NCBI RefSeq assembly: GCF_013314975.1
Contig: NZ_JABTYH010000005.1
Location: 1-64,000 of the forward strand
Source: Pseudarthrobacter oxydans
GTDB taxonomy: Bacteria > Actinomycetota > Actinomycetes > Actinomycetales > Micrococcaceae
Reading direction: 5' to 3'
Length of the DNA stretch: 64,000 bases
The notes beneath the pieces are model-generated. The model saw only the letters and a program-made list of their open reading frames with translations. It was not told the origin of the DNA and searched no databases. This document shows, piece by piece, positions 36,232 through 45,328 of this stretch; within the stretch, counting starts at the first letter, position 1; every line of letters begins with the position of its first letter. The translations under genes were made by a program, and so were the position numbers.

Positions 36232-37359
36232 GGCCCGGAAGATCTCCGGAGCGGGCCGGGTGCCGGTGGCCAGGTCCGCAAGGATCCGGCCGATGACCGG
36301 GGTGAATTTGAACCCGTGGCCCGAGAAGCCGGCGCCGATCACCACGGGGCCGATCCGGTCCAGGACGAAGTCCTCGTCCGGGGTGGTGGTGTAGGTGCAG
36401 CTGACCGCCTCGAAGGAGTCCGCGTCCACCCCGGGCAGCCATGTCCGCGCGTACTCCTGCAGGGCGGCGAGCTGCACCGGCTCCGGAAGGAAGGACCGCC
36501 GGTCCGGATCCACCAAAGGGCCCACTCCGTGCCAGCCGGCCTTGATTCCCTCACCCGGGGTCTGCATCCCGTACACCGGGGAGTACCAGCTCCTGTACTC
36601 CGTCCCGGTGCCCGGGTAGTGGTTGAAGCCAGGCCACGCTGCTCCCGGGTCCGTAACCCGGAAGTGCGCCGGCTGCTCCTGGGTGACGCGCAGCTGCGGA
36701 ATCCTCAGCCCGGAGCCGTTGGCCAACGCCCGGCCCAGGAGTTTTTCCGTCCAGCCGCCGGCAGTCACCACCACCTGCGCCGCGGTGAGCACCTCCGTTC
36801 CCGCAGCGGACTCCACAACCAGCCGGACGCCGTCGTCCATGACCTTGAAGTCCACCACCTTGGTGTGGTGCCGCATCTCGGCACCACGGGCCACGGCGAG
36901 CCGCTGCATGGCGGGGAGGGCGGCGTCAGGGTTGAGCTGGCCGCCGTCGGGCAGGTGGAGCACCTGCTGGTCGAAGCGGATGCCGCGCCAGCGTTCCGCC
37001 GCTTCTTCGGGGTGTAGGAATTCGGCGCGGATCCCGGCCTGCTCCAGGGCGGCTGCAACGTCGGCGAACAGCGGCTCCGGCCCGTGGTTGACCACCCCCG
37101 TGCGCGCCAGCAGCTGTTCGCCGCTTTCCTCCTCGAGCTCGTCCCAGAGGGCAAGCCCCTCGGCCAGCATGGCCACGTACTCGGGCCGGTGGTAGCCCGG
37201 GTTCAGGTTGCGGGTGGTGCCGTGGGAGGCCCCGATCCGGTGCCCGGGCCCGAACTGCTCCACTAGCGTCACCTGCCGGCCGCGGCGCGACAGCGCCCAC
37301 GCGGCCGCCGAGCCCATCGCCCCGCCGCCGATCACCACGGTGTCCACAACAGTTTCCAT
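36223..37359 (-). CDS. solA: SolA-type FAD oxidase (N-methyltryptophan / monomeric sarcosine oxidase-like)
   Basis: A 378-residue flavoprotein of the monomeric sarcosine oxidase family, which removes methyl groups from secondary amines and makes H2O2. The FAD motif is GGGAMGSAAAWALSRRG (11-27). The covalent-flavin cysteine is in SCTYTTTPDEDFVLDRIG (about Cys320), and GFSGHGFKFTPVIGRILADL closes the fold. Length fits the family (about 370-390). Sarcosine arises downstream of glycine betaine, which would fit the choline genes 12 kb away, but sarcosine, N-methyltryptophan or another amine cannot be told apart here. The AEC carrier gene is just upstream on the same strand, 13 bases away. Confidence 0.87.
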   Translation of the reverse strand: METVVDTVVIGGGAMGSAAAWALSRRGRQVTLVEQFGPGHRIGASHGTTRNLNPGYHRPEYVAMLAEGLALWDELEEESGEQLLARTGVVNHGPEPLFADVAAALEQAGIRAEFLHPEEAAERWRGIRFDQQVLHLPDGGQLNPDAALPAMQRLAVARGAEMRHHTKVVDFKVMDDGVRLVVESAAGTEVLTAAQVVVTAGGWTEKLLGRALANGSGLRIPQLRVTQEQPAHFRVTDPGAAWPGFNHYPGTGTEYRSWYSPVYGMQTPGEGIKAGWHGVGPLVDPDRRSFLPEPVQLAALQEYARTWLPGVDADSFEAVSCTYTTTPDEDFVLDRIGPVVIGAGFSGHGFKFTPVIGRILADLATGTRPAPEIFRAGR

Positions 37360-37372
37360 CAGCCCTCCAGGG

Positions 37373-38299
37373 TCAGGTCAGCAGCAGCGCCACGCCGATC
37401 ATGGCCGGCACTGCCACCACGGTGGTTATCAAAACGGTGTCCTTGGCCACGGTGAGGCCGGTCTTGTAGCGGCTGGCGGCCACGAAGACATTCTGAGCGG
37501 TTGGCAGCGCGGCGGTCACCACGACGGCGAACAGGAGGTGGCCCTCCAGGCCCAGCAGGAAGCGGGCAAAGAGATAGGCAAGCACCGGCTGGACGCCGAG
37601 TTTGAAGGCGCTGGCAAGGAGCGTGTCCACGCGGCGGCCCGCGGACGCCTGCAGCGGGCGGGTGCCGTTCAGGCTCATGCCGAACGCGATCAGCATGGCG
37701 GGAATCGCCGCGCCGCCGATCAGGTGGATCGGCTCCATGACCAGTTCCGGGACCTGCCAGCCGGTGCCTGCCACCAGCAGGCCCAGTGCCGAGCCGACGA
37801 TCATGGGGTTCCGCACGATCATCACGAGGAAGGTCAGCGGCGTGGTGCGGTGGCTGCTGGTGCTCGAATCCAGGAGCATCAGGAACAGCGGCGTAAAGAA
37901 GGCAAGCTGGAAGATCAGGAGGGGCGCCACATAGCTGGCGTCACCCAGCACGTAAACCGCGATGGGAATGCCCAGGTTTGCCGAGTTGACCAGCGACGCC
38001 GCCATGGAGGACATCAGCGACTCGGGAAGCGAACGTTTGAGCCAGAACCTGGCAATGGCGAAGAAGATCATGGCCGTGGCCACGGCAGAGACCGCCGCCA
38101 CCAGCAGCGGAGCAGCGAAGACTTCGGCGAGGCGCGCCTTGCTGAGGGTTTCGAAGAGCAGTGCAGGGCTGGCCACGAAAAACGTGAGGGAGCTCAGCAC
38201 CTGCCGGGCGTTGTCACCCAGGATTTTCTGCCGGCCCACGAACCAGCCCACCAGGATGATGCACCACACCACGAAGAAGCCGGCCAGCACGCCTAGCAT
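37373..38299 (-). CDS. AEC-family transporter
   Basis: A 308-residue membrane protein with about ten spans, matching the auxin-efflux-carrier-like (AEC) family; typical are SLVNSANLGIPIAVYVLGD (about 105-123) and VTAALPTAQNVFVAASRY near 260. Family members move malate, malonate and other organic acids or amino acids. It lies 13 bases ahead of the SolA-type oxidase, so it could carry the oxidase's substrate or product (inference). Substrate direction unknown. Confidence 0.87.
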   Translation of the reverse strand: MLGVLAGFFVVWCIILVGWFVGRQKILGDNARQVLSSLTFFVASPALLFETLSKARLAEVFAAPLLVAAVSAVATAMIFFAIARFWLKRSLPESLMSSMAASLVNSANLGIPIAVYVLGDASYVAPLLIFQLAFFTPLFLMLLDSSTSSHRTTPLTFLVMIVRNPMIVGSALGLLVAGTGWQVPELVMEPIHLIGGAAIPAMLIAFGMSLNGTRPLQASAGRRVDTLLASAFKLGVQPVLAYLFARFLLGLEGHLLFAVVVTAALPTAQNVFVAASRYKTGLTVAKDTVLITTVVAVPAMIGVALLLT

Positions 38300-38350
38300 G
38301 GGACAGCCCGCAGGTCGCGGCGGAGCAGGGGACCGGGGCTCACGCTCCGG

Positions 38351-38776
38351 TTACAGTGCGGCGTTGTTAAGCGCGAAAGGGGGGCGCAGCAGGCCCGGGG
38401 TCAGACCCTCGGCGGGGTCGTTGCCCAGTTGGATCACGCGGTTGTTTTCGTCCACGTGGACCACCCTGGGCTCATAGCTCTTCGCTTCCTCGGTGGTCAT
38501 CTGCGCGTAGGTAATCAGGATGACAATGTCGTTTTCCTGCATCAGGTGGGCCGCCGCCCCGTTGATGCCGATGACGCCGGAGCCGCGCTCGCCGGCAATG
38601 GTGTAGGTCTCCAGACGGGAGCCGTTGGTCACGTCCACGATGGACACCAGCTCACCCGGCAGGATGTCGGCGGCCTCAAGCAGGTCCAGGTCAACAGTGA
38701 CCGAACCTACGTAGTGCAGGTCAGCGTGCGTGACGGTGGCCCGGTGGATTTTGGACTTGAACATTGTTCGATTCAT
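38351..38776 (-). CDS. panD: Aspartate 1-decarboxylase
   Basis: A 141-residue proenzyme that makes beta-alanine for pantothenate and coenzyme A. The self-cleavage site is Gly24-Ser25 in YVGSVTVD, which yields the pyruvoyl group; numbering supports the chosen start. Conserved [20 protein letters not shown] and [20 protein letters not shown] follow. Length is normal for actinobacteria. It stands alone, 51 bases after the AEC carrier's start on the same strand; other pan genes are not in the window. Confidence 0.95.
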   Translation of the reverse strand: MNRTMFKSKIHRATVTHADLHYVGSVTVDLDLLEAADILPGELVSIVDVTNGSRLETYTIAGERGSGVIGINGAAAHLMQENDIVILITYAQMTTEEAKSYEPRVVHVDENNRVIQLGNDPAEGLTPGLLRPPFALNNAAL

Positions 38777-38876
38777 AACGGCTTCAGTCTAGCGGCGGGG
38801 GCCCTGCCGCGCAGTGACGCAGGAAACACTTGCGCAGGGACGGTCCCGGCGCAGTGACGCGTCCGACGGCGGCCGG

Positions 38877-39791
38877 TCACCCGGCGACGTCAGCCGCCAC
38901 TGCTCCTGCCGTGGCAGCAAGGGTTTCCCGGGCTGCCAGGATGGCCGGGCGCTTGGCGCTGGAACGGCGGACCGAGGTGAAGACGGTGCGCCGCGGTTTC
39001 CCCGGCAGGTCCAGGAGCCGGGCCGTGGTGTCCCTGCCGGTCCACACCAGGTCCGGCATCAGCGCCACGGCGTTGCCCGACTCGATCAGCCGGATCTGCG
39101 CCTGGAGGTCAGCGGTCTCATAGCGCACGTCGGGTTCGAATCCCGCACTCCGGCAGGCCTGCTCGGCCCAGTGCCTCGACGCGGCACCCCGCGGCTCCAT
39201 CACCCAGGCGAGTTCCGCGGTGTCCTCGATCGAGGAGATGGCGGGGCCGCCGTCGGACGCCGGCGGGACGGCGAGCCGGATGGCATCGGTGGTCAGCCTG
39301 ACCCTGTCCAGCTCGGGATAACGGGGGGCGGCGTGACCCGGATACTGCTCGGCAATGACAAGGTCAAAATCGCGGGCCCAGGTTTCGTGCAGGGCGGTCT
39401 CGGGCTCGCGCTGGATCATCTCGATCCGGACTTCGGGGTACGTGCGGGACATGCGCGTGAGCGTTTCCGGCATAAGGGCAAGGGCTGCCGACTGGAAAAC
39501 GGCGATCCGGACGGTGCCGGTGACCGTGGTCAACGATGCGGCCAGGTCCGCCTCGGCCTGCTCCATGGTTTCCAGCAGGCTCGCGGTGTGCGCCACGAGG
39601 ACTTCGGCCTGGGGCGTGAGCTGCACCCGTCGCCCCGTCTTGCGGAGCAGTTGGACCCCTACTTCCTTTTCCAGCAGGGCAAGCTGCTGCGAGACCGACG
39701 ACGGGCTGTACTGCAGTGCCTCCGCCACCTCCGCGAGGGTCCCCCGGATGCTGAGTTCCCGGAGCAGGCGGAGCCGGCGCACATCAAGCAT
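38877..39791 (-). CDS. LysR-family regulator (probable regulator of proline use)
   Basis: A 304-residue LysR-type activator: N-terminal helix-turn-helix (RGTLAEVAEALQYSPSSVSQ, about 16-35) and a periplasmic-binding-like effector domain from about 90. It is divergent from the APC permease gene, and putA follows that. The LysR/permease promoter and the putA promoter share a composite motif (39811-39845 and 41600-41634) of LysR-box style, so this protein most likely controls both. The effector (proline or a derivative) is inferred only from those targets. Confidence 0.88.
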   Translation of the reverse strand: MLDVRRLRLLRELSIRGTLAEVAEALQYSPSSVSQQLALLEKEVGVQLLRKTGRRVQLTPQAEVLVAHTASLLETMEQAEADLAASLTTVTGTVRIAVFQSAALALMPETLTRMSRTYPEVRIEMIQREPETALHETWARDFDLVIAEQYPGHAAPRYPELDRVRLTTDAIRLAVPPASDGGPAISSIEDTAELAWVMEPRGAASRHWAEQACRSAGFEPDVRYETADLQAQIRLIESGNAVALMPDLVWTGRDTTARLLDLPGKPRRTVFTSVRRSSAKRPAILAARETLAATAGAVAADVAG

Positions 39792-39810
39792 GGGGAAATC
39801 CTTACCTAAA

Positions 39811-39845
39811 CTAACGAATATAGGTTAGAAGTAGTCACTTTATCT
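39811..39845 (+). promoter_or_regulatory. Composite regulatory motif, permease/LysR promoter
   Basis: CTAAC-N9-TTAGAA-N7-CTTTATCT. CTAA-N10-TTAG within it is a LysR-type inverted repeat. It lies 100 bases before the permease start in an AT-rich patch and is repeated with identical spacing ahead of putA. Confidence 0.75.
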
Positions 39846-39944
39846 AACGCAAACCCGCTTGCATACTGTTGGGACCGAGTTACCCCCGTCACAAGCGATT
39901 CTTCTCGCGCCGTGACGGGGTCGCACCCCAAGCAGGAGTTCCTG

Positions 39945-41408
39945 ATGAGCACTAGAGATATGACCCAGTCGATCATGCGGCGCAAGCCCATTGACGACAT
40001 AGAAGAAGAGAACAAACACAGTGGCCTCTTTAAGTCACTCGGGCTTTGGCAGCTTACGGCGATCGGCGTAGGCGGCATCATCGGCGTCGGCATCTTCTCC
40101 CTCGCGGGACTGGTGGCCGCCGGCAGCGAGAGCACACCCGGGGTGGGGCCCGCGGTGCTGATCTCCTTCCTGGTGGCAGGCCTTGCGTCTGCCGCCGCTG
40201 CTCTGTCTTACGCGGAATTCGCGGGCATGATCCCCCGCGCCGGGTCCGCCTACACCTACGGATACGTGGCGCTGGGCGAGATCATCGGCTGGTTCATCGG
40301 CTGGGACCTCCTGCTGGAGTACATCGCCATCGTGGCGGTGGTTGCCATCGGCATCTCCGGCTACTTCGACGCCTTCCTCTCGGGAATCGGCATCAACATG
40401 CCCATCTGGATGACCTCCACCGCTGACGAGGGCCGCGGCGGCATCGTCAACATTCCGGCCATCGTGGTCTGCCTGATCGTGACCTGGATCCTGTCCCGCG
40501 GCACCAAGGCCTTCGGCCGGTTTGAACTCGTGGCCGTTGCCATCAAGGTCATCCTGATCCTTTTCATCATCGGACTGGGCGTCTTCTACATCGACACCAA
40601 CAACTACAACCCGTTCATGCCCAGCGGCTTCGGCCCCGTCCTGGCCGGCGCGGCCACGGTCTTCTTCGCCGTCTTCGGCTACGACGCCATGAGCACCGCG
40701 GCGGAAGAGGCCAAGGACGGCAAGAAGCACATGCCCAAGGCCATCATCCTGTCGCTGATCATTGCGATGCTGCTCTACGTGGCAGCCACCCTGGTGCTTA
40801 CCGGCATGCAGAACTACAAGGACATTGACCCCACGGCCGGTTTTGCCTCGGCCTTCACGGGTGTTGGCCTGCCGGTGATCGCCACCATCATCTCGGTGTT
40901 CGCCGTCCTGTCCATCCTCACCGTGATGCTGACCTTCCTCCTGGGTGTTACCCGCGTCTGGTTCTCCATGAGCCGCGATGGCCTGCTGCCCGGCTGGTTC
41001 TCCAAGACAGACCGCCACGGCACCCCGCAGCGCGTCACGTGGATTGCCGGCGTCGCCTCCGCACTGCTGGCCGGCGTGTTCCCTATCAAGGCCGTTGCCG
41101 ACCTGACCAATATCGGCATCCTGGCCGCGTTCGTCGTCGTCTGCTTCTCGGTGATCGTGTTCCGCTACAAGAAGCCGGACGCGCCCCGGACCTTCCGCCT
41201 GCCGTTCATGCCGTTCATCCCGGCCTTCGGCGTGCTGGCCTCCGCGTTCCTGATGTTCCAGCTGCACTGGGAGACCTGGGCTCGTTTCGGCGTCTGGCTC
41301 CTTGTTGGCCTGGCGATCTACTTCTTCTACGGCAAGAAGCACTCGCTCATGAACCCCAACAGCCCCCGGCACCAGGAGATTGTGGAGATGCACCGCCCCG
41401 TCGGCTGA
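39945..41408 (+). CDS. APC-family amino acid permease (probable proline permease)
   Basis: A 487-residue permease with 12 spans, of the cationic amino acid transporter/YfnA-type branch: GLWQLTAIGVGGIIGVGIFS near 35-54 opens span 1, FAGMIPRAGSAYTYGYVALG follows, and FFAVFGYDAMSTAAEEAKDG is near 235-255. The ATG at 39945 has AGGAG six bases before it; a GTG at 39912 lacks this. Adjacent LysR and PutA genes and the shared promoter motif make proline (or a precursor) the likely cargo. The hydrophilic C-terminus is short. Confidence 0.85.
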   Translation: MSTRDMTQSIMRRKPIDDIEEENKHSGLFKSLGLWQLTAIGVGGIIGVGIFSLAGLVAAGSESTPGVGPAVLISFLVAGLASAAAALSYAEFAGMIPRAGSAYTYGYVALGEIIGWFIGWDLLLEYIAIVAVVAIGISGYFDAFLSGIGINMPIWMTSTADEGRGGIVNIPAIVVCLIVTWILSRGTKAFGRFELVAVAIKVILILFIIGLGVFYIDTNNYNPFMPSGFGPVLAGAATVFFAVFGYDAMSTAAEEAKDGKKHMPKAIILSLIIAMLLYVAATLVLTGMQNYKDIDPTAGFASAFTGVGLPVIATIISVFAVLSILTVMLTFLLGVTRVWFSMSRDGLLPGWFSKTDRHGTPQRVTWIAGVASALLAGVFPIKAVADLTNIGILAAFVVVCFSVIVFRYKKPDAPRTFRLPFMPFIPAFGVLASAFLMFQLHWETWARFGVWLLVGLAIYFFYGKKHSLMNPNSPRHQEIVEMHRPVG

Positions 41409-41417
41409 CCCGCCCAG

Positions 41418-41554
41418 GGGACGCTCTCTCACTTAATGCCGCTTAAACACGGACGCTCTATCACCCTCCTGTGGGGGGTGATAGAGCGTTTCCGTTTTTC
41501 CCGCATTAAGTGAGAGAGGGTGGCCGTATTTGTTGCATCAAGTGAGAGAGCGTC
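41418..41554. repeat. Dispersed repeats of the GTGAGAGAGCGTCC family, nested inverted
   Basis: An inverted copy at 41418-41439, direct copies at 41503-41521 and 41535-41554, and two diverged copies forming the hairpin at 41453-41489. The outer copies (41421-41439 and 41503-41521) can pair over 19 bases with one mismatch, enclosing the inner stem. Same family as the tandem array at 1-96. Confidence 0.85.
41453..41489 (+). terminator. Terminator of the APC permease gene
   Basis: A perfect 14-bp stem (41453-41466 with 41476-41489) with a 9-base loop, followed within four bases by TTTTT. It lies 44 bases after the permease stop and is built from copies of the repeat family. Confidence 0.8.
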
Positions 41555-41599
41555 GCTGGGGGAGGGGGAGTTCGGGCGGGGCTTAATTCTTCATCTTTT

Positions 41600-41634
41600 C
41601 TAACCTGTATTGCTTAGAAAAGATCGCTTTATCT
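41600..41634 (+). promoter_or_regulatory. Composite regulatory motif, putA promoter
   Basis: CTAAC-N9-TTAGAA-N7-CTTTATCT, identical in layout to 39811-39845. Around it a perfect 9-base dyad CTTTTCTAA / TTAGAAAAG (41595-41603 and 41614-41622) forms a LysR-type box, 68 bases before the putA start. Confidence 0.75.
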
Positions 41635-41701
41635 TATGTGACTGGAAGCTCATACTGGTGGATAAGACCTCCTTGAACCCCAGGAAAGAACGAGAACAGC
41701 C

Positions 41702-44700
41702 ATGACCCACATTGCAATGGAACCGGCAGCCGCCACCGGAACTGCGCCCCGGACTGTCGACGTCGACGTGCCCCAGGCCAAGGCATTGGCCACCGAAGCA
41801 GTGGCACTGGTCCGCCACTGGCTGACCGAGGCAGCCAAGGTTCCCGTGGATGCTTCCGCCCAGCAGCTCGCCGGCGTCCTGAAGGACCCCAACGGCCTGG
41901 AATTCACCGTTGGCTTCGTGGACGGCGTGGTCCGCCCCGAGGACCTCAACGTCGCCGCACGCAACCTCGCCGCGCTGGCCCCCAAAGTCCCCGCCTTCCT
42001 GCCCTGGTACATGCGGAGCGCCGTGGCACTTGGCGGAACCATGGCCCCGATCCTGCCGCAGGTTGTCATCCCCGTCGCGCGCAAGGTCCTGCGCGAAATG
42101 GTGGGCCACCTGATTGTTGACGCCACCGACGCCAAGCTGGGACCCGCCATCGCGAAGATCCGCAAGGACGGCATCAAGCTGAACGTCAACCTCCTGGGCG
42201 AAGCCGTCCTGGGCGAGCACGAGGCCTCCCGCCGGCTCGAGGGCACGCACACGCTGCTGGCGCGCCCCGACGTCGACTACGTCTCCATCAAGGTCTCCTC
42301 CACGGTGGCCCCGCACTCGCCGTGGGCCTTCGACGAGGCCGTTGCGCACGTCGTCGAGAAGCTCACCCCGCTGTTCGAGCGCGCAGCGTCATTTCCCAAG
42401 GCCAAGTTCATCAACCTGGACATGGAGGAGTACAAGGACCTGGACATGACCATCGCGGTCTTCACCAGGATCCTGGACAAGCCCCAGTTCAAGAGCCTCG
42501 AGGCCGGCATCGTGCTCCAGGCCTACCTCCCGGACGCACTTTCCGCCATGATCCGCCTGCAGGACTGGGCCGCTGAGCGCCGCGCCAACGGCGGCGCCGC
42601 CATCAAGGTCCGCGTGGTGAAGGGCGCCAACCTGCCCATGGAGCAGGTGGAAGCCTCGCTGCACGACTGGCCGCTGGCAACGTGGGGAACCAAGCAGGAC
42701 TCGGACACCAGCTACAAGAGCGTCATCAACTACTCGCTGCACCCGGAGCGGATCAAGAACATCCGGATCGGCGTTGCCGGCCACAACCTGTTCGACATCG
42801 CGTTCGCGTGGCTGCTGGCCAAAAAGCGCGGCATCGCGGACACCGCACGGCAGAGCATCGAGTTTGAGATGCTGCTCGGCATGGCACAGGGCCAGGCCGA
42901 AGCCGTCAAGAAGGACGTCGGCTCGCTCCTGCTCTACACACCGGTGGTGCACCCGGCCGAGTTCGACGTCGCCATCGCCTACCTGATCCGCCGCCTCGAA
43001 GAAGGGGCAAGCCAGGACAACTTCATGTCCGCCGTGTTCGAGCTGGACAAGAACGAAGCCCTGTTCGAGCGGGAAAAGCAGCGCTTCCTCTCCTCCCTTG
43101 AAGCCCTGGACAACAGCGTGCCGCCCGCCAACCGGCAGCAGAACCGCAACCTTCCGCCGCAGCCCCTGCCGCACGATTCGTTCAAGGACACCCCGGACAC
43201 CGATCCCTCGCTGCCGGCCAACCGCGACTGGGGCCGTGCCATCCTGGAACGCGTCCCGTCCTCCACACTCGGCAACGCCGCCGTGGAAGCCGCCTTCATC
43301 AACGACGAAGCAACCCTGAACGACGCCATTACCACCGCCGTCGACAAGGGCAGGGCCTGGGGCGCGCTCTCAGGCGCCGAGCGCGCCGAGATCCTGCACC
43401 GCGCCGGCGACATCCTCGAAGCCCGCCGCGCCGACCTGCTCGAGGTCATGGCCAGCGAAACCGGCAAGACCATCGACCAGGGCGACCCGGAGGTCAGCGA
43501 AGCGGTGGACTTTGCCCACTACTACGCCGAGTCCGCGCGGAAGCTGGACAAGGTCGACGGCGCCACGTTCGTCCCGGCCAAGCTCACCGTGGTCACACCG
43601 CCGTGGAACTTCCCGGTCGCCATCCCCGCAGGGTCCACCCTCGCGGCACTCGCCGCCGGCTCCGCCGTCGTGATTAAGCCCGCCAAGCAGGCCGCCCGCA
43701 GCGGTGCCGTGATGGTGGAAGCCCTGTGGGAGGCCGGCGTTCCGCGCGATGTGCTGACCATGGTGCAGCTGGGCGAGCGGGAACTCGGCAGGCAGCTGAT
43801 CTCCCACCCGGCCGTCGACCGCGTGATCCTCACCGGCGGCTACGAGACCGCCGAACTGTTCCGGTCCTTCCGCCAGGACCTGCCGCTGCTGGCCGAGACC
43901 AGCGGCAAGAACGCCATCATCGTCACCCCCAGCGCGGACCTGGACCTGGCAGCCAAGGACGTGGCGTACTCCGCGTTCGGCCACGCCGGCCAGAAGTGCT
44001 CGGCCGCGTCACTGGTGATCCTGGTGGGTTCGGTGGCCAAGTCCAGGCGCTTCCACAACCAGCTGATCGATGCCGTCACCTCCCTGAAGGTGGGCTACCC
44101 GGAGGACCCCACCAGCCAGATGGGCCCGATCATCGAGCCCGCCAACGGCAAGCTCCTCAACGCCCTCACCACCCTGGGCGACGGAGAAAACTGGGCCGTT
44201 GAGCCCAGGAAGCTGGACGGCACCGGCCGGCTCTGGAGCCCGGGCGTGCGCTACGGCGTCAAGCGCGGCTCCTACTTCCACCTCACTGAATTCTTCGGCC
44301 CCGTCCTGGGCGTGATGACCGCCGAGACCCTGGAAGAGGCCATCGACCTCCAGAACCAGATCGAGTACGGCCTCACCGCCGGGCTGCACTCCCTGAACTC
44401 CGAGGAACTGGGAATCTGGCTGGACAGCATCCAGGCCGGAAACCTCTACGTGAACCGCGGCATCACGGGCGCGATTGTGCAGCGCCAGCCGTTCGGCGGC
44501 TGGAAGAAGTCCGCAGTGGGTGCAGGCACCAAGGCCGGTGGACCCAACTACCTGGCAGGCCTGGGTGACTGGGCCCCTGCCACAAGCACCGCGGATGCCG
44601 ACATCACCCACCCGGGCGTGCGCCGCATCCTTGACGCGGCCGGGTCCGCCCTGGACCCGGCCGGCTTCGAGTCCGTCCAGCGTGCGCTGGCCTCCGATGC

Positions 44701-45208
44701 GCAGGCCTGGGCAGAGGAGTTTGGTACCGCCAAGGACGTCTCCGGACTCAGCGCGGAACGCAACATCTTCCGCTACCGCAGCCTTCCCGTGACGGTGCGC
44801 CTGTCCGAGGGTGCGCCGCTGGCGGACCTGGTCCGGACCGTGGCGGCCGGCGTACTGGCGGGCTCGGAGCTGACCGTTTCCAGCGCCGTCGAGCTTCCCG
44901 CCCAGCTGCACCCGGTGCTGCTGGCCCTGGACATCGAGGTGACGGTGGAGTCCGACGCCGACTGGCTGGCTTCCGCGGGCAGGCTCGCCGCGGCGGGCAA
45001 GCTGTCCAATGGCCGCGTCCGCCTGATTGGCGGCACCGCGACGGCCCTGGCGAAGGCCACGGGGGGACGTCCCGACCTGGCAATCTACGCGCACCCGGTG
45101 ACCGAAGCGGGCCGCGTTGAGCTGCTGCCCTTCGTGCACGAACAGGCCGTCAGCATCACGGCGCACCGCTTCGGCACCCCGAACCACCTCTCGGACGCCC
45201 TGATCTAG
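41702..45208 (+). CDS. putA: Bifunctional proline dehydrogenase / L-glutamate gamma-semialdehyde dehydrogenase
   Basis: A 1168-residue enzyme that converts proline to glutamate in two steps. The FAD-dependent proline dehydrogenase barrel spans about residues 130-460, with LVNLLGEAVLG-type start, FINLDMEEY and HNLFDIAFAWLLA. The aldehyde dehydrogenase domain spans about 515-985, with PWNFPVAIPAGSTLAALAAG, Glu732 in AETSGKNAI and nucleophile Cys766 in GQKCSAAS; FGGWKKSAVGAGTKAGGPNY closes it. A C-terminal region to 1168 is the non-catalytic ALDH-fold part seen in long PutA. No DNA-binding ribbon-helix-helix is present, so it is not self-regulating. Control is probably by the LysR at 38877. Confidence 0.95.
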   Translation: MTHIAMEPAAATGTAPRTVDVDVPQAKALATEAVALVRHWLTEAAKVPVDASAQQLAGVLKDPNGLEFTVGFVDGVVRPEDLNVAARNLAALAPKVPAFLPWYMRSAVALGGTMAPILPQVVIPVARKVLREMVGHLIVDATDAKLGPAIAKIRKDGIKLNVNLLGEAVLGEHEASRRLEGTHTLLARPDVDYVSIKVSSTVAPHSPWAFDEAVAHVVEKLTPLFERAASFPKAKFINLDMEEYKDLDMTIAVFTRILDKPQFKSLEAGIVLQAYLPDALSAMIRLQDWAAERRANGGAAIKVRVVKGANLPMEQVEASLHDWPLATWGTKQDSDTSYKSVINYSLHPERIKNIRIGVAGHNLFDIAFAWLLAKKRGIADTARQSIEFEMLLGMAQGQAEAVKKDVGSLLLYTPVVHPAEFDVAIAYLIRRLEEGASQDNFMSAVFELDKNEALFEREKQRFLSSLEALDNSVPPANRQQNRNLPPQPLPHDSFKDTPDTDPSLPANRDWGRAILERVPSSTLGNAAVEAAFINDEATLNDAITTAVDKGRAWGALSGAERAEILHRAGDILEARRADLLEVMASETGKTIDQGDPEVSEAVDFAHYYAESARKLDKVDGATFVPAKLTVVTPPWNFPVAIPAGSTLAALAAGSAVVIKPAKQAARSGAVMVEALWEAGVPRDVLTMVQLGERELGRQLISHPAVDRVILTGGYETAELFRSFRQDLPLLAETSGKNAIIVTPSADLDLAAKDVAYSAFGHAGQKCSAASLVILVGSVAKSRRFHNQLIDAVTSLKVGYPEDPTSQMGPIIEPANGKLLNALTTLGDGENWAVEPRKLDGTGRLWSPGVRYGVKRGSYFHLTEFFGPVLGVMTAETLEEAIDLQNQIEYGLTAGLHSLNSEELGIWLDSIQAGNLYVNRGITGAIVQRQPFGGWKKSAVGAGTKAGGPNYLAGLGDWAPATSTADADITHPGVRRILDAAGSALDPAGFESVQRALASDAQAWAEEFGTAKDVSGLSAERNIFRYRSLPVTVRLSEGAPLADLVRTVAAGVLAGSELTVSSAVELPAQLHPVLLALDIEVTVESDADWLASAGRLAAAGKLSNGRVRLIGGTATALAKATGGRPDLAIYAHPVTEAGRVELLPFVHEQAVSITAHRFGTPNHLSDALI

Positions 45209-45258
45209 CAGCCCAGGCCCGCGGAGTTTCCGCGCACACTGCAGGATTACCGCACATA

Positions 45259-45304
45259 CAGAAGGCCGGGCGGCCACCTTTCACGGTGACCGCCCGGCCT
45301 TCTG
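45259..45304. terminator. Bidirectional terminator after putA
   Basis: A perfect 15-bp stem (45259-45273 with 45290-45304) and further pairing inside the loop, 50 bases past the putA stop and 25 bases before the end of the convergent zinc-ribbon gene. Confidence 0.85.
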
Positions 45305-45328
45305 CAGTGTGTTGGTGTTATTTGCCTG

